Assembly (NCBI GenBank): GCA_020025275.1
Contig: JAHHSI010000033.1
Coordinates: 1-22,095 of the forward strand
DNA length: 22,095 nucleotides
Direction of reading: 5' to 3'
From: Oscillospiraceae bacterium
GTDB taxonomy: Bacteria; Bacillota; Clostridia; Oscillospirales; Oscillospiraceae
Positions 14,845-20,615 of this stretch are shown piece by piece; position 1 is the first letter of the stretch, and every line of letters begins with the position of its first letter. The translations under genes were made by a program, and so were the position numbers. The notes under the pieces were generated by a model. That model was not told the DNA's origin and did no database searches. It worked only from the letters and a program-made list of their open reading frames with translations.

Positions 14845-16287
14845 ATGAATTATCGTATGATCTTTCATATCATTGGGCGCGTAGTCATTCTGGAAAGTGC
14901 GCTGCTGCTTTTGCCGCTGCTGGTCAGTCTCTACTATGGTGAACCCAGCGTGTGGTCATTTCTGTGGACCATCTCCGCAGCCCTGGTATTGGGCGGAGTG
15001 CTGAGTGCCATCTCCCGTCCCAAGAACCGGGGCGTTTTTGCACGGGAGGGCTTTGCCATCGTGGCCCTGAGCTGGCTCCTCCTGTCCTTTGTAGGCGCAC
15101 TCCCCTTCTACCTCAGCGGCGCCATCCCCCACTATGTGGACGCTCTTTTTGAGACCGTCAGCGGCTTTACCACCACGGGTGCTTCCATTCTTCCCAACGT
15201 GGAGCTGCTGCCCCGCGGCATCCTCTTCTGGCGCAGCTTCACCCACTGGGTGGGCGGTATGGGTGTTCTGGTGCTGGTTATGGTGATCGTCTCCCACTCT
15301 CCCGACCGCTCTATGAACATACTCAAGGCGGAAATGCCCGGACCGGTCATCGGCAAGCTGGTCCCCCGTGCCAAAGACACCAGCCGCATCCTCTACCTCA
15401 TCTACTTCGGCATGACGGTTTTGGAGATCGTTCTGCTGCTTGTGGGCGGTATGCCCCTTTTTGACAGCGTCGTCCACACCTTCGGCACGGCGGGTACCGG
15501 CGGCTTCGGCATCAAAGCCGACTCCATCGCCTCCTACAGTCCCTACCTGCAATGGGTCATCACCATTTTCATGCTGTTGTTCGGTGTGAACTTCAATCTC
15601 TACTTCCTGTTGCTGCTGCGCCGCTGGCGGGAGGTATTCCGCAGCACGGAGCTGCGGACCTACGGCGCCGTGATCGGCGCCAGTATCGCCATCATCACCT
15701 GCAATATCTACCACCTGTGTTCCTCCTTCGGAGAGAGCCTGCGTCTGGCCTCGTTTCAGGTGGCCTCCATCGCCACCACCACCGGCTATGCCACCACGGA
15801 TTTCAACCTATGGCCGGGACTGTCCAAGGCCATTCTCTTTCTACTCATGCTGATGGGTGCCTGCGCCGGCTCCACCGCCGGCGGTCTGAAGGTCTCCCGT
15901 GTGGTGATCCTCTGGCAGCTGATGCGCCAAGAGGTGCGCCACGTTGTCCACCCCCGTGCCGTTTCCGCTGTACGCTATGAGGGCAAGGCTCTGGACCGGG
16001 AGTCCCTGCGCAACACGGCTGTCTACTTTGCGCTGTACTTCACCTGCATGATCGCCACCTTCCTGCTCATCAGCTGGGAGCCGTTTGGCTTTGAGACGAA
16101 CTTTACTGCCGCTGCCACCTGCTTCAACAACGTAGGCCCCGGATTCGATCTGGTGGGCCCCACCGGCAACTTCGCCGCCTTTTCCCCCTTTTCCAAGCTG
16201 GTGCTGGCCTTTGCCATGCTGCTGGGGCGTCTGGAGATCTTCCCCATGCTGCTGGTGCTCTCCCCCGTGACCTGGCGGAGAAAATAA
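14845..16287 (+). CDS. trkH: TrkH/KtrB family potassium uptake channel subunit
   Basis: Membrane-embedded ion-conducting subunit of a Trk/Ktr potassium uptake system; it normally works with a cytoplasmic nucleotide-binding TrkA/KtrA ring. The 480-aa product has the usual length and four repeated selectivity-filter loops: VSGFTTTGAS (about 105), TAGTGGFG (about 216), ATTTGYAT (about 310) and NNVGPGFD (about 427), between many hydrophobic helices. An in-frame ATG at 14821 has no ribosome site, whereas GAGGGA at 14832-14837 supports the ATG at 14845. No trkA gene is adjacent, so the regulatory subunit must be encoded elsewhere. A bidirectional terminator follows within 13 nt, isolating it from the convergent ABC operon. 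Confidence 0.95.
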   Translation: MNYRMIFHIIGRVVILESALLLLPLLVSLYYGEPSVWSFLWTISAALVLGGVLSAISRPKNRGVFAREGFAIVALSWLLLSFVGALPFYLSGAIPHYVDALFETVSGFTTTGASILPNVELLPRGILFWRSFTHWVGGMGVLVLVMVIVSHSPDRSMNILKAEMPGPVIGKLVPRAKDTSRILYLIYFGMTVLEIVLLLVGGMPLFDSVVHTFGTAGTGGFGIKADSIASYSPYLQWVITIFMLLFGVNFNLYFLLLLRRWREVFRSTELRTYGAVIGASIAIITCNIYHLCSSFGESLRLASFQVASIATTTGYATTDFNLWPGLSKAILFLLMLMGACAGSTAGGLKVSRVVILWQLMRQEVRHVVHPRAVSAVRYEGKALDRESLRNTAVYFALYFTCMIATFLLISWEPFGFETNFTAAATCFNNVGPGFDLVGPTGNFAAFSPFSKLVLAFAMLLGRLEIFPMLLVLSPVTWRRK

Positions 16288-16299
16288 GATTTTTTCTAA

Positions 16300-16333
16300 A
16301 AAAGGGAGCGTATCGTGAGATACGCTCCCTTTT
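16300..16333. terminator. Bidirectional terminator between trkH and the ABC operon
   Basis: Perfect 15-bp arms AAAAGGGAGCGTATC (16300-16314) and GATACGCTCCCTTTT (16319-16333), loop GTGA. T-runs on the plus side and the TTTTTTAG equivalent on the minus side let it serve both the plus-strand trkH and the minus-strand operon, whose last stop is at 16352. Confidence 0.92.
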
Positions 16334-16351
16334 CTGCTCTCCCGGCAGACG

Positions 16352-16495
16352 TCATCGCCATACCGATCTCGGGAGGAATATGGCATACACCGTTTCTTCC
16401 ACCGGGACCCGCCGGTCCACCACGGCCCGGCAGCCCGCCGCCAAGACGCCCACCAGCAAAAGCACCACACAAAGACCCCTTGCCGCCCGTCGCAT
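16352..16495 (-). CDS. 47-aa small lipoprotein
   Basis: A short gene easily missed by annotation. The 47-residue peptide starts MRRAARGLCVV, with a basic N-terminus, a hydrophobic core (residues 8-20) and the lipobox LAAGC with cysteine 22, a typical signal peptidase II site. The mature part is only 26 residues, ending FLPRSVWR, with several charged residues. AAAGGAGGG at 16502-16510, six bases from the ATG, is among the strongest ribosome sites in the window. The gene begins 37 nt after the permease stop and ends 18 nt before the shared terminator, so it reads as the last gene of the GntR-ABC operon. I recognise no family. It may be an accessory lipopeptide of the transporter, or the short remnant of a longer lipoprotein. 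Confidence 0.75.
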   Translation of the reverse strand: MRRAARGLCVVLLLVGVLAAGCRAVVDRRVPVEETVYAIFLPRSVWR

Positions 16496-16532
16496 GGCGG
16501 TCCCTCCTTTCCTTACAGCGGCCCCGGCCGCA

Positions 16533-18308
16533 TTACTTGTTCATCTCTGCCGGAGCCGCCGGCATTTCTTCTCCCGTGACGTTGGCGGTGCGCAGGATCT
16601 CCCGCAGCACCTCCCAGCTCTCCTCTGCGTCCCGGGGCAGGTCATTGATCGCAATATCCTGCTGCTGGATGTAGAGGATCACATACAGTTCCTCTTTTGT
16701 CGTATCGGCGGAATCGGAGCTTCCGTCCACATAGAGCCACCCCGCACCGTTGCGGATATCCCGCTCCAGTGCATCGTAGAAGGCATTGGCCTGCTCTTCC
16801 GTCATCTGCACACGCAGATCCCTGCCATAGCATTCCACATAACCGCCCAGCAGACGCCCCATCTCTTTCAAGGATCGGGAGGATCCCACAATCCGGTCAC
16901 GGCGGACGGACTCCTGGTTGAGGAGCTTCTCCACCGCCTCCTTCAGCTCCGGTGCACTCTCCATCTTTTTCGTGTCCAGATCATAGCGGCGGTAGATGGT
17001 ATTTCCATTCTTCAGCCGATAGCCCAGATAGACCGTGCGCCAGCCGCCTGCGTAGTCAGTTGGCTGTCCGTAGGTCACAATGGCCTGATGTCCGGCCAGA
17101 ACGTCCGCAATGGTCTCCGGGTCGGTGCACACATCTGCCTTGGAGATGCCATAGCTGTCGGAGATCATCACACCCGCCACCTCCTCCGGTGCCGGAACCC
17201 GATGCACAAACCCCGTGAGATCCATTTTCATGATCAGGCACACCGCCACCAGAACGACGCTGACAGCCACGGCACCCTTCCAGCCGTCACGAAAGACTTT
17301 GAACGACTTGGTAATGACCATGGCGGCGGCGAAGTAGGCAAGAACACCCGTGCCCATCACACACAACAGCAGCAGCGGCAGATGAAGGCTGCTCCTGCGG
17401 ATCGAGAGGATCGCATAGAGGCCGATACCTCCTGCCAGTCCGCCCAGCAGGGCAATACTGTAGCGGAAAACCGGCTTGGCCCAGCGCACAGCCACCGGAT
17501 CGGCGGCCGTCTCACTGCTGCGCCGGCAGTAGAGGATCCACGCCAGCACCAGCAGCACCACGGCCACTGCGGTATAGATCAGCAGCATCCGCCACGCCCG
17601 CTCCCCCAGTGCAGGTGCGGCGTTATCCAGACTGCTATAGCTCCACTGGCCCAGTACACCCATCAGATTCATCACCGGAGTGCACCACTGCACAAAGCTG
17701 CTTTGCGGCATGACCGAAAATCCGAAGTAGAAGAGACTGCCCAGTGTCTGCAGCAGTGCATATGTCACCGCCACGATGCCGTTCATCGCACCGTACAGCA
17801 CCGGCACAGCCAGCAGCCAGCCGGTAAACATACAGCACAGCACCGCCATAGAGAAGAAGATCACGTCCAGCATGGTCACCACAGCCAGCCACACCAGCAC
17901 ATCTTTCACCGCCAGTCCCCCGGTGGCGGCCTGCACAAGCACCGTCAACAGCGCCACCACCACGTTGCCCGCCGTAAACATGGCCAGTCCGGCCGTCAGG
18001 TGGGAGACAAAGTGGGTGATCCGCCGCACCGGCAGACTGTGCATCAACCCCACCGCACGGCTGTTGGTCAGGTAAGAAAACAGCGCCATGGCCATGGCAC
18101 AGCCAAAGATCACCGCAACCGCCAGCGCCATCGGCATGATCTCATAGATGATGGTGCCGGGATACTGCTCCACGCCGTACTGGCTGTCCGTCCACTGGTT
18201 CAGCGGCAGCGCCATCCAGACTGCGGTATAGCCAAACAGGATCGGCCAGTAGCGGCGAAAATCCGTAGCGATCAGTGTTTTATTAAAGAATGATGTCCCG
18301 GACCGCAT
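16533..18308 (-). CDS. ABC transporter permease with large C-terminal soluble domain
   Basis: A 591-aa membrane protein, partner of the ATPase gene just upstream. Hydrophobic segments lie at about 19-36, 56-80, 105-128, 137-160, 164-186, 238-260, 283-302, 309-332 and 343-361, giving about nine helices. A roughly 230-residue polar domain follows (362-591), which would be extracellular if the N-terminus is inside. It resembles permeases found with YtrA-type regulators in Firmicutes; the substrate is not evident. The frame extends to an ATG at 18329, but GGAGG at 18317-18321 with 8-nt spacing favours the ATG at 18308, still overlapping the ATPase gene by 26 nt and implying translational coupling. 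The two-gene layout suggests export or envelope-stress defence, by inference only. Confidence 0.88.
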   Translation of the reverse strand: MRSGTSFFNKTLIATDFRRYWPILFGYTAVWMALPLNQWTDSQYGVEQYPGTIIYEIMPMALAVAVIFGCAMAMALFSYLTNSRAVGLMHSLPVRRITHFVSHLTAGLAMFTAGNVVVALLTVLVQAATGGLAVKDVLVWLAVVTMLDVIFFSMAVLCCMFTGWLLAVPVLYGAMNGIVAVTYALLQTLGSLFYFGFSVMPQSSFVQWCTPVMNLMGVLGQWSYSSLDNAAPALGERAWRMLLIYTAVAVVLLVLAWILYCRRSSETAADPVAVRWAKPVFRYSIALLGGLAGGIGLYAILSIRRSSLHLPLLLLCVMGTGVLAYFAAAMVITKSFKVFRDGWKGAVAVSVVLVAVCLIMKMDLTGFVHRVPAPEEVAGVMISDSYGISKADVCTDPETIADVLAGHQAIVTYGQPTDYAGGWRTVYLGYRLKNGNTIYRRYDLDTKKMESAPELKEAVEKLLNQESVRRDRIVGSSRSLKEMGRLLGGYVECYGRDLRVQMTEEQANAFYDALERDIRNGAGWLYVDGSSDSADTTKEELYVILYIQQQDIAINDLPRDAEESWEVLREILRTANVTGEEMPAAPAEMNK

Positions 18309-19182
18309 AGTCCTCTCCTCCCATCTCATAGATAAAGATTTCTTCCAGTGTCAGCGGGATCGTCTCCAGCACCACCGGCTCGCAGATCTGCATCCTGCGC
18401 TTGATCTCCGCAGCGCTGCCCCGAATAATATAGGTGTATACACGGCCCACATGGGTGCGGTGCAGCACATGGAGTTCCGCCGGCAGGCGGGGCTCCTCCT
18501 CCGTGGCATAGACCACCTGCAGCTTCACCGTGTTGTCCTGCAGCTCCGCCAGAGACCGCTCCAGCAGTACCTTGCCCTTGCTCATAATGCCCACGTGGTC
18601 GCACACATCCTCCAGTTCACGGAGGTTGTGACTGGACACCAGAACCGTGGTGCCCCGCTCGGCCACATCGCCCAGCAGCAGCGACCACACCTGCCGGCGC
18701 ATCACCGGGTCCAGCCCGTCCACCGGCTCATCGAGGATGAGATATTCCGGCATACAGCACATGGTCAGCCAGAAGGCCGCCTGCTTCTGCATTCCCTTGG
18801 ACATACGGCGGATCATCTGGTGGTCATTAAGCGGAAACACCTCCCGCATTTTCCGGTACCGCTCCCAGTTGAACGTGGGATACATCCCCGCGTAGAACTT
18901 GGCCATCTCGGCAATGGTGGCCTGTGGGAAATAGTACCAATCGTCGCCGATCACCGTCAGGCGCTGTTTCACCGCCGGATTTTCATAGATCGGCTCCCCC
19001 TCCAGCAGCACCTCGCCGCTGTCGGCGCGATATACCCCCGTCAAATGGCGGATGATGGTGGATTTGCCTGCGCCGTTGGGACCCACCAGTCCGTATACAG
19101 CCCCTTTGGGTACCGTCATGTCGGTTCCGTCCAGAGCCCGAATCCCGTCAAATGTTTTGACCACATTTTTTGCCTCTAACAT
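18283..19182 (-). CDS. ABC transporter ATP-binding protein (YtrB/BcrA-like)
   Basis: A 299-aa ATPase that powers the permease encoded next to it. Visible: Walker A GPNGAGKS (34-41); a family-type signature RRMSKGMQKQ (126-135), in which MSKGM replaces LSGGQ, as in BcrA/YtrB-like exporters; Walker B YLILDEP (147-153) with D-loop GLDP; the H-loop histidine in SSHN (about 185); and a C-terminal extension of about 85 residues. The ribosome site GGAAGGAGG lies within the end of the upstream gntR gene, and the start ATG overlaps its stop as TGATG, so the two are translationally coupled. A longer frame begins at 19215 but lacks this site. The transported compound is unknown. Confidence 0.94.
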   Translation of the reverse strand: MLEAKNVVKTFDGIRALDGTDMTVPKGAVYGLVGPNGAGKSTIIRHLTGVYRADSGEVLLEGEPIYENPAVKQRLTVIGDDWYYFPQATIAEMAKFYAGMYPTFNWERYRKMREVFPLNDHQMIRRMSKGMQKQAAFWLTMCCMPEYLILDEPVDGLDPVMRRQVWSLLLGDVAERGTTVLVSSHNLRELEDVCDHVGIMSKGKVLLERSLAELQDNTVKLQVVYATEEEPRLPAELHVLHRTHVGRVYTYIIRGSAAEIKRRMQICEPVVLETIPLTLEEIFIYEMGGEDYAVRDIIL

Positions 19183-19541
19183 CAGCTGTTGCCTCCTTCC
19201 CACAGAGCCGCCCACTCTGCGGCGGTCATTCCCAAGCTGCGCAATTCCTCCCGCAGCGGGCGGAGTTTCTCCTCCACCTCTGCGCGTCGCAGCGCATTTT
19301 GCTGCTGTAATTCCTCTACAAAGGTGCCCTTACCACTGACGGATACCACATATCCCTCCGCCTCCAGCTGCCCGTAGGCCCGCTGAATCGTGTTGGGATT
19401 GATGGCCAGCTCCATAGCCAGTGAGCGCACCGAGGGCAGTTTGTCCCCCGGCTGCAAGACGCCTGTCACCATCAGCTTGCGCAAGCCGTCCCGCACCTGC
19501 TCGTAGAGGGGGCGGGTGTCCCGGTAATCCAGATGAATCAC
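19182..19541 (-). CDS. GntR family transcriptional regulator, YtrA subfamily
   Basis: A 119-aa repressor-type protein. An N-terminal winged helix-turn-helix (about 10-76) with GDKLPSVRSLAMELAINPNT and AEGYVVSVSGKGTFV is followed by only about 40 residues of helical C-terminus, the short dimerisation tail that defines the YtrA subgroup. It starts at GTG (19539-19541) behind AAAAGGAG with 7-nt spacing. It is the first gene of the ABC operon, and a palindrome between promoter and start suggests that it represses its own operon. In Bacillus, YtrA controls ABC genes induced by cell-wall antibiotics; the inducer here cannot be read from the sequence. Confidence 0.95.
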   Translation of the reverse strand: MIHLDYRDTRPLYEQVRDGLRKLMVTGVLQPGDKLPSVRSLAMELAINPNTIQRAYGQLEAEGYVVSVSGKGTFVEELQQQNALRRAEVEEKLRPLREELRSLGMTAAEWAALWEGGNS

Positions 19542-19561
19542 ACGTCCTCACTCCTTTTCAA

Positions 19562-19584
19562 GTGTACTAATCGTATTAATACAC
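19562..19584 (-). promoter_or_regulatory. Palindromic operator of the gntR-ABC operon
   Basis: Arms GTGTACTAAT (19562-19571) and ATTAATACAC (19575-19584) around a 3-nt centre; nine of ten base pairs match. It lies 3 nt downstream of the -10 box and ahead of the gntR ribosome site, the expected place for repressor binding by the YtrA-type product. Confidence 0.85.
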
Positions 19585-19586
19585 CT

Positions 19587-19615
19587 AAACTATCACAGAC
19601 GCCGCCTTCTGTCAA
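19587..19615 (-). promoter_or_regulatory. gntR-ABC operon promoter
   Basis: Minus-strand TTGACA (19610-19615), 17-nt spacer, TAGTTT (19587-19592). The perfect -35 and moderate -10 sit directly upstream of the palindromic operator. Confidence 0.82.
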
Positions 19616-19712
19616 GAGGCTGTGAAAAACTTTTGGCCGTCCTTCTCTCTTCGGTATGGCTTTGGCCCGGAGGCGGGCATACTGGTCTATATCAATCGAA
19701 AGGAGTGATCTC

Positions 19713-19904
19713 ATGTACGCAACCATCGACCGTCAGGCCTGTCTGCGCTGCGGCCTGTGTGCCTCTCTCTGCCCCGATGTCTTTTCCATGGCAGAGGGTG
19801 AAACCGCCATTGCCAGCGGTGACGCCATTCCGGACAGCTGTCTGGCGGACGCACAGGCGGCAGCGGACAGCTGCCCCACCGCCGCCATTCAGCTGCGCCC
19901 CTGA
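19713..19904 (+). CDS. Small [4Fe-4S] ferredoxin
   Basis: A 63-aa soluble electron carrier. CLRCGLCASLCP supplies cysteines 10, 13 and 16, and CPTAA at 54 gives the fourth ligand of one cubane cluster. Two further cysteines, 20 and 43, are placed like the pair that forms a disulfide in some monocluster ferredoxins. The acidic composition is typical. The open frame begins at 19656, but AAAGGAG (19699-19705) with 7-nt spacing selects the ATG at 19713. It is divergent from the gntR operon and has its own terminator. It could accept electrons from the PFOR encoded in this window, but nothing in the layout ties the two together. No clear promoter was found (a weak TTGGCC-16-TATGGC is possible). 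Confidence 0.93.
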   Translation: MYATIDRQACLRCGLCASLCPDVFSMAEGETAIASGDAIPDSCLADAQAAADSCPTAAIQLRP

Positions 19905-19947
19905 TCGTCTCTGAACTCTTCCGGCGGCCGCCCCCTCTCTTCCACAC

Positions 19948-19985
19948 AAAACGGCGGTCACAGGCGAGCAGAGCCGTTTTTTCTG
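19948..19985 (+). terminator. Terminator after the ferredoxin gene
   Basis: Arms AAAACGGC (19948-19955) and GCCGTTTT (19973-19980) with a 17-nt loop, the T-run continuing to 19982, 44 nt after the ferredoxin stop. Confidence 0.75.
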
Positions 19986-20024
19986 ATCTTTTTGCGAAAA
20001 ACAGGAACGATTTTAAAATAAGCC

Positions 20025-20053
20025 TTTACAATCTGCCCTTCCTGTGATATTCT
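20025..20053 (+). promoter_or_regulatory. rpsO promoter
   Basis: TTTACA (20025-20030), 17-nt spacer, TATTCT (20048-20053), giving an rpsO leader of about 100 nt. Confidence 0.78.
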
Positions 20054-20089
20054 TTTAAAGCACGCAAATATGCGGCAAATGGCCCCTTA

Positions 20090-20125
20090 CTTAGTCCTGC
20101 GGAGCTTCACCCTCCGTCCACTCAG
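20090..20125 (+). promoter_or_regulatory. Structured rpsO leader, probable S15 autoregulatory site
   Basis: Hairpin CTTAGT (20090-20095) with ACTCAG (20120-20125; five of six pairs), an internal loop CCT/CC, then GCGGAG (20099-20104) with CTCCGT (20112-20117, with a closing G-U pair) and a 7-nt loop. S15 is known to bind structured leaders of its own mRNA in several bacterial groups. Position and shape fit, but the S15 contact motif cannot be confirmed by eye. Confidence 0.5.
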
Positions 20126-20162
20126 TCTGCGGGCGCAAAGAAAAGAAAGGTGGAATTTCACT

Positions 20163-20429
20163 ATGATGCAGAAAGATCAGAAGACTTCGATCATCGAGTC
20201 TAACCGTACCCACGCAACCGATACCGGCTCTCCCGAGGTGCAGGTCGCTATCCTGACCGAGCGGATCAGCCAGCTGACCGCCCATCTGAAGGTTCATCCC
20301 CACGACTTCCACAGCCGTCGTGGTATGCAGATGATGATCGGTAAGCGCCGTCGTCTGCTGGACTACCTGGCCAAGAAGGACATCGAGCGTTATCGTGCCC
20401 TGATTGCCAAGCTGGGTCTGCGTAAGTAA
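20163..20429 (+). CDS. rpsO: 30S ribosomal protein S15
   Basis: An 88-aa primary 16S rRNA-binding protein of the small-subunit central domain, which also contacts 23S rRNA in bridge B4. The sequence shows the typical S15 pattern: NRTHATDTGSPEVQVAILTERI, then HPHDFHSRRGMQMMIGKRRRLLDYL with the conserved H, D, R and G of the RNA-binding surface, and RYRALIAKLGLRK at the end. The frame opens at 20070, but AAAGGTGG at 20146-20153 marks the ATG pair at 20163/20166; the first was chosen. It is followed by a terminator-like hairpin and then pnp, the conserved rpsO-pnp order in bacteria. Confidence 0.97.
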   Translation: MMQKDQKTSIIESNRTHATDTGSPEVQVAILTERISQLTAHLKVHPHDFHSRRGMQMMIGKRRRLLDYLAKKDIERYRALIAKLGLRK

Positions 20430-20438
20430 TCGAAAACA

Positions 20439-20472
20439 GGGTGGTGTGCTGCGCGCACCACCCTTCTTTCAC
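20439..20472 (+). terminator. Hairpin after rpsO, probable (partial) terminator
   Basis: Arms GGGTGGTGTGC (20439-20449) and GCGCACCACCC (20453-20463) pair over 11 bp, including one T-G pair, with a TGC loop. The following TTCTTTCACATTTT is only moderately T-rich, so some read-through into pnp is likely. Confidence 0.65.
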
Positions 20473-20503
20473 ATTTTCCCTGCTGCGTATGCGGGGCCTA
20501 CAA

Positions 20504-20571
20504 AACCTTTAGCAGTTGAAATTGGGCCAAATCTGCCCGCCTCTTTGACCTGATTTCAAGTGCTAAATGGT
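20504..20571 (+). promoter_or_regulatory. Long leader hairpin upstream of pnp
   Basis: TTTAGCAGTTGAAAT (20508-20522) pairs with ATTTCAAGTGCTAAA (20553-20567) with only one G-G mismatch. AACC (20504-20507) and GGTT (20569-20572) extend the helix past a one-base bulge. The 30-nt loop can form a small GGGC/GCCC stem. A long helix here resembles the RNase III-processed pnp leader of E. coli; regulation by processing is an inference. Confidence 0.75.
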
Positions 20572-20615
20572 TGGCTCCACATACGACAAAAATTTTTGAA
20601 AAGGAGCATTTTTCC

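Noticed and set aside
16380..18293. 637-codon plus-strand frame opposite the ABC permease
   Set aside because: Histidine/glutamine/arginine-rich shadow; the minus-strand gene has membrane segments, a ribosome site and operon context.
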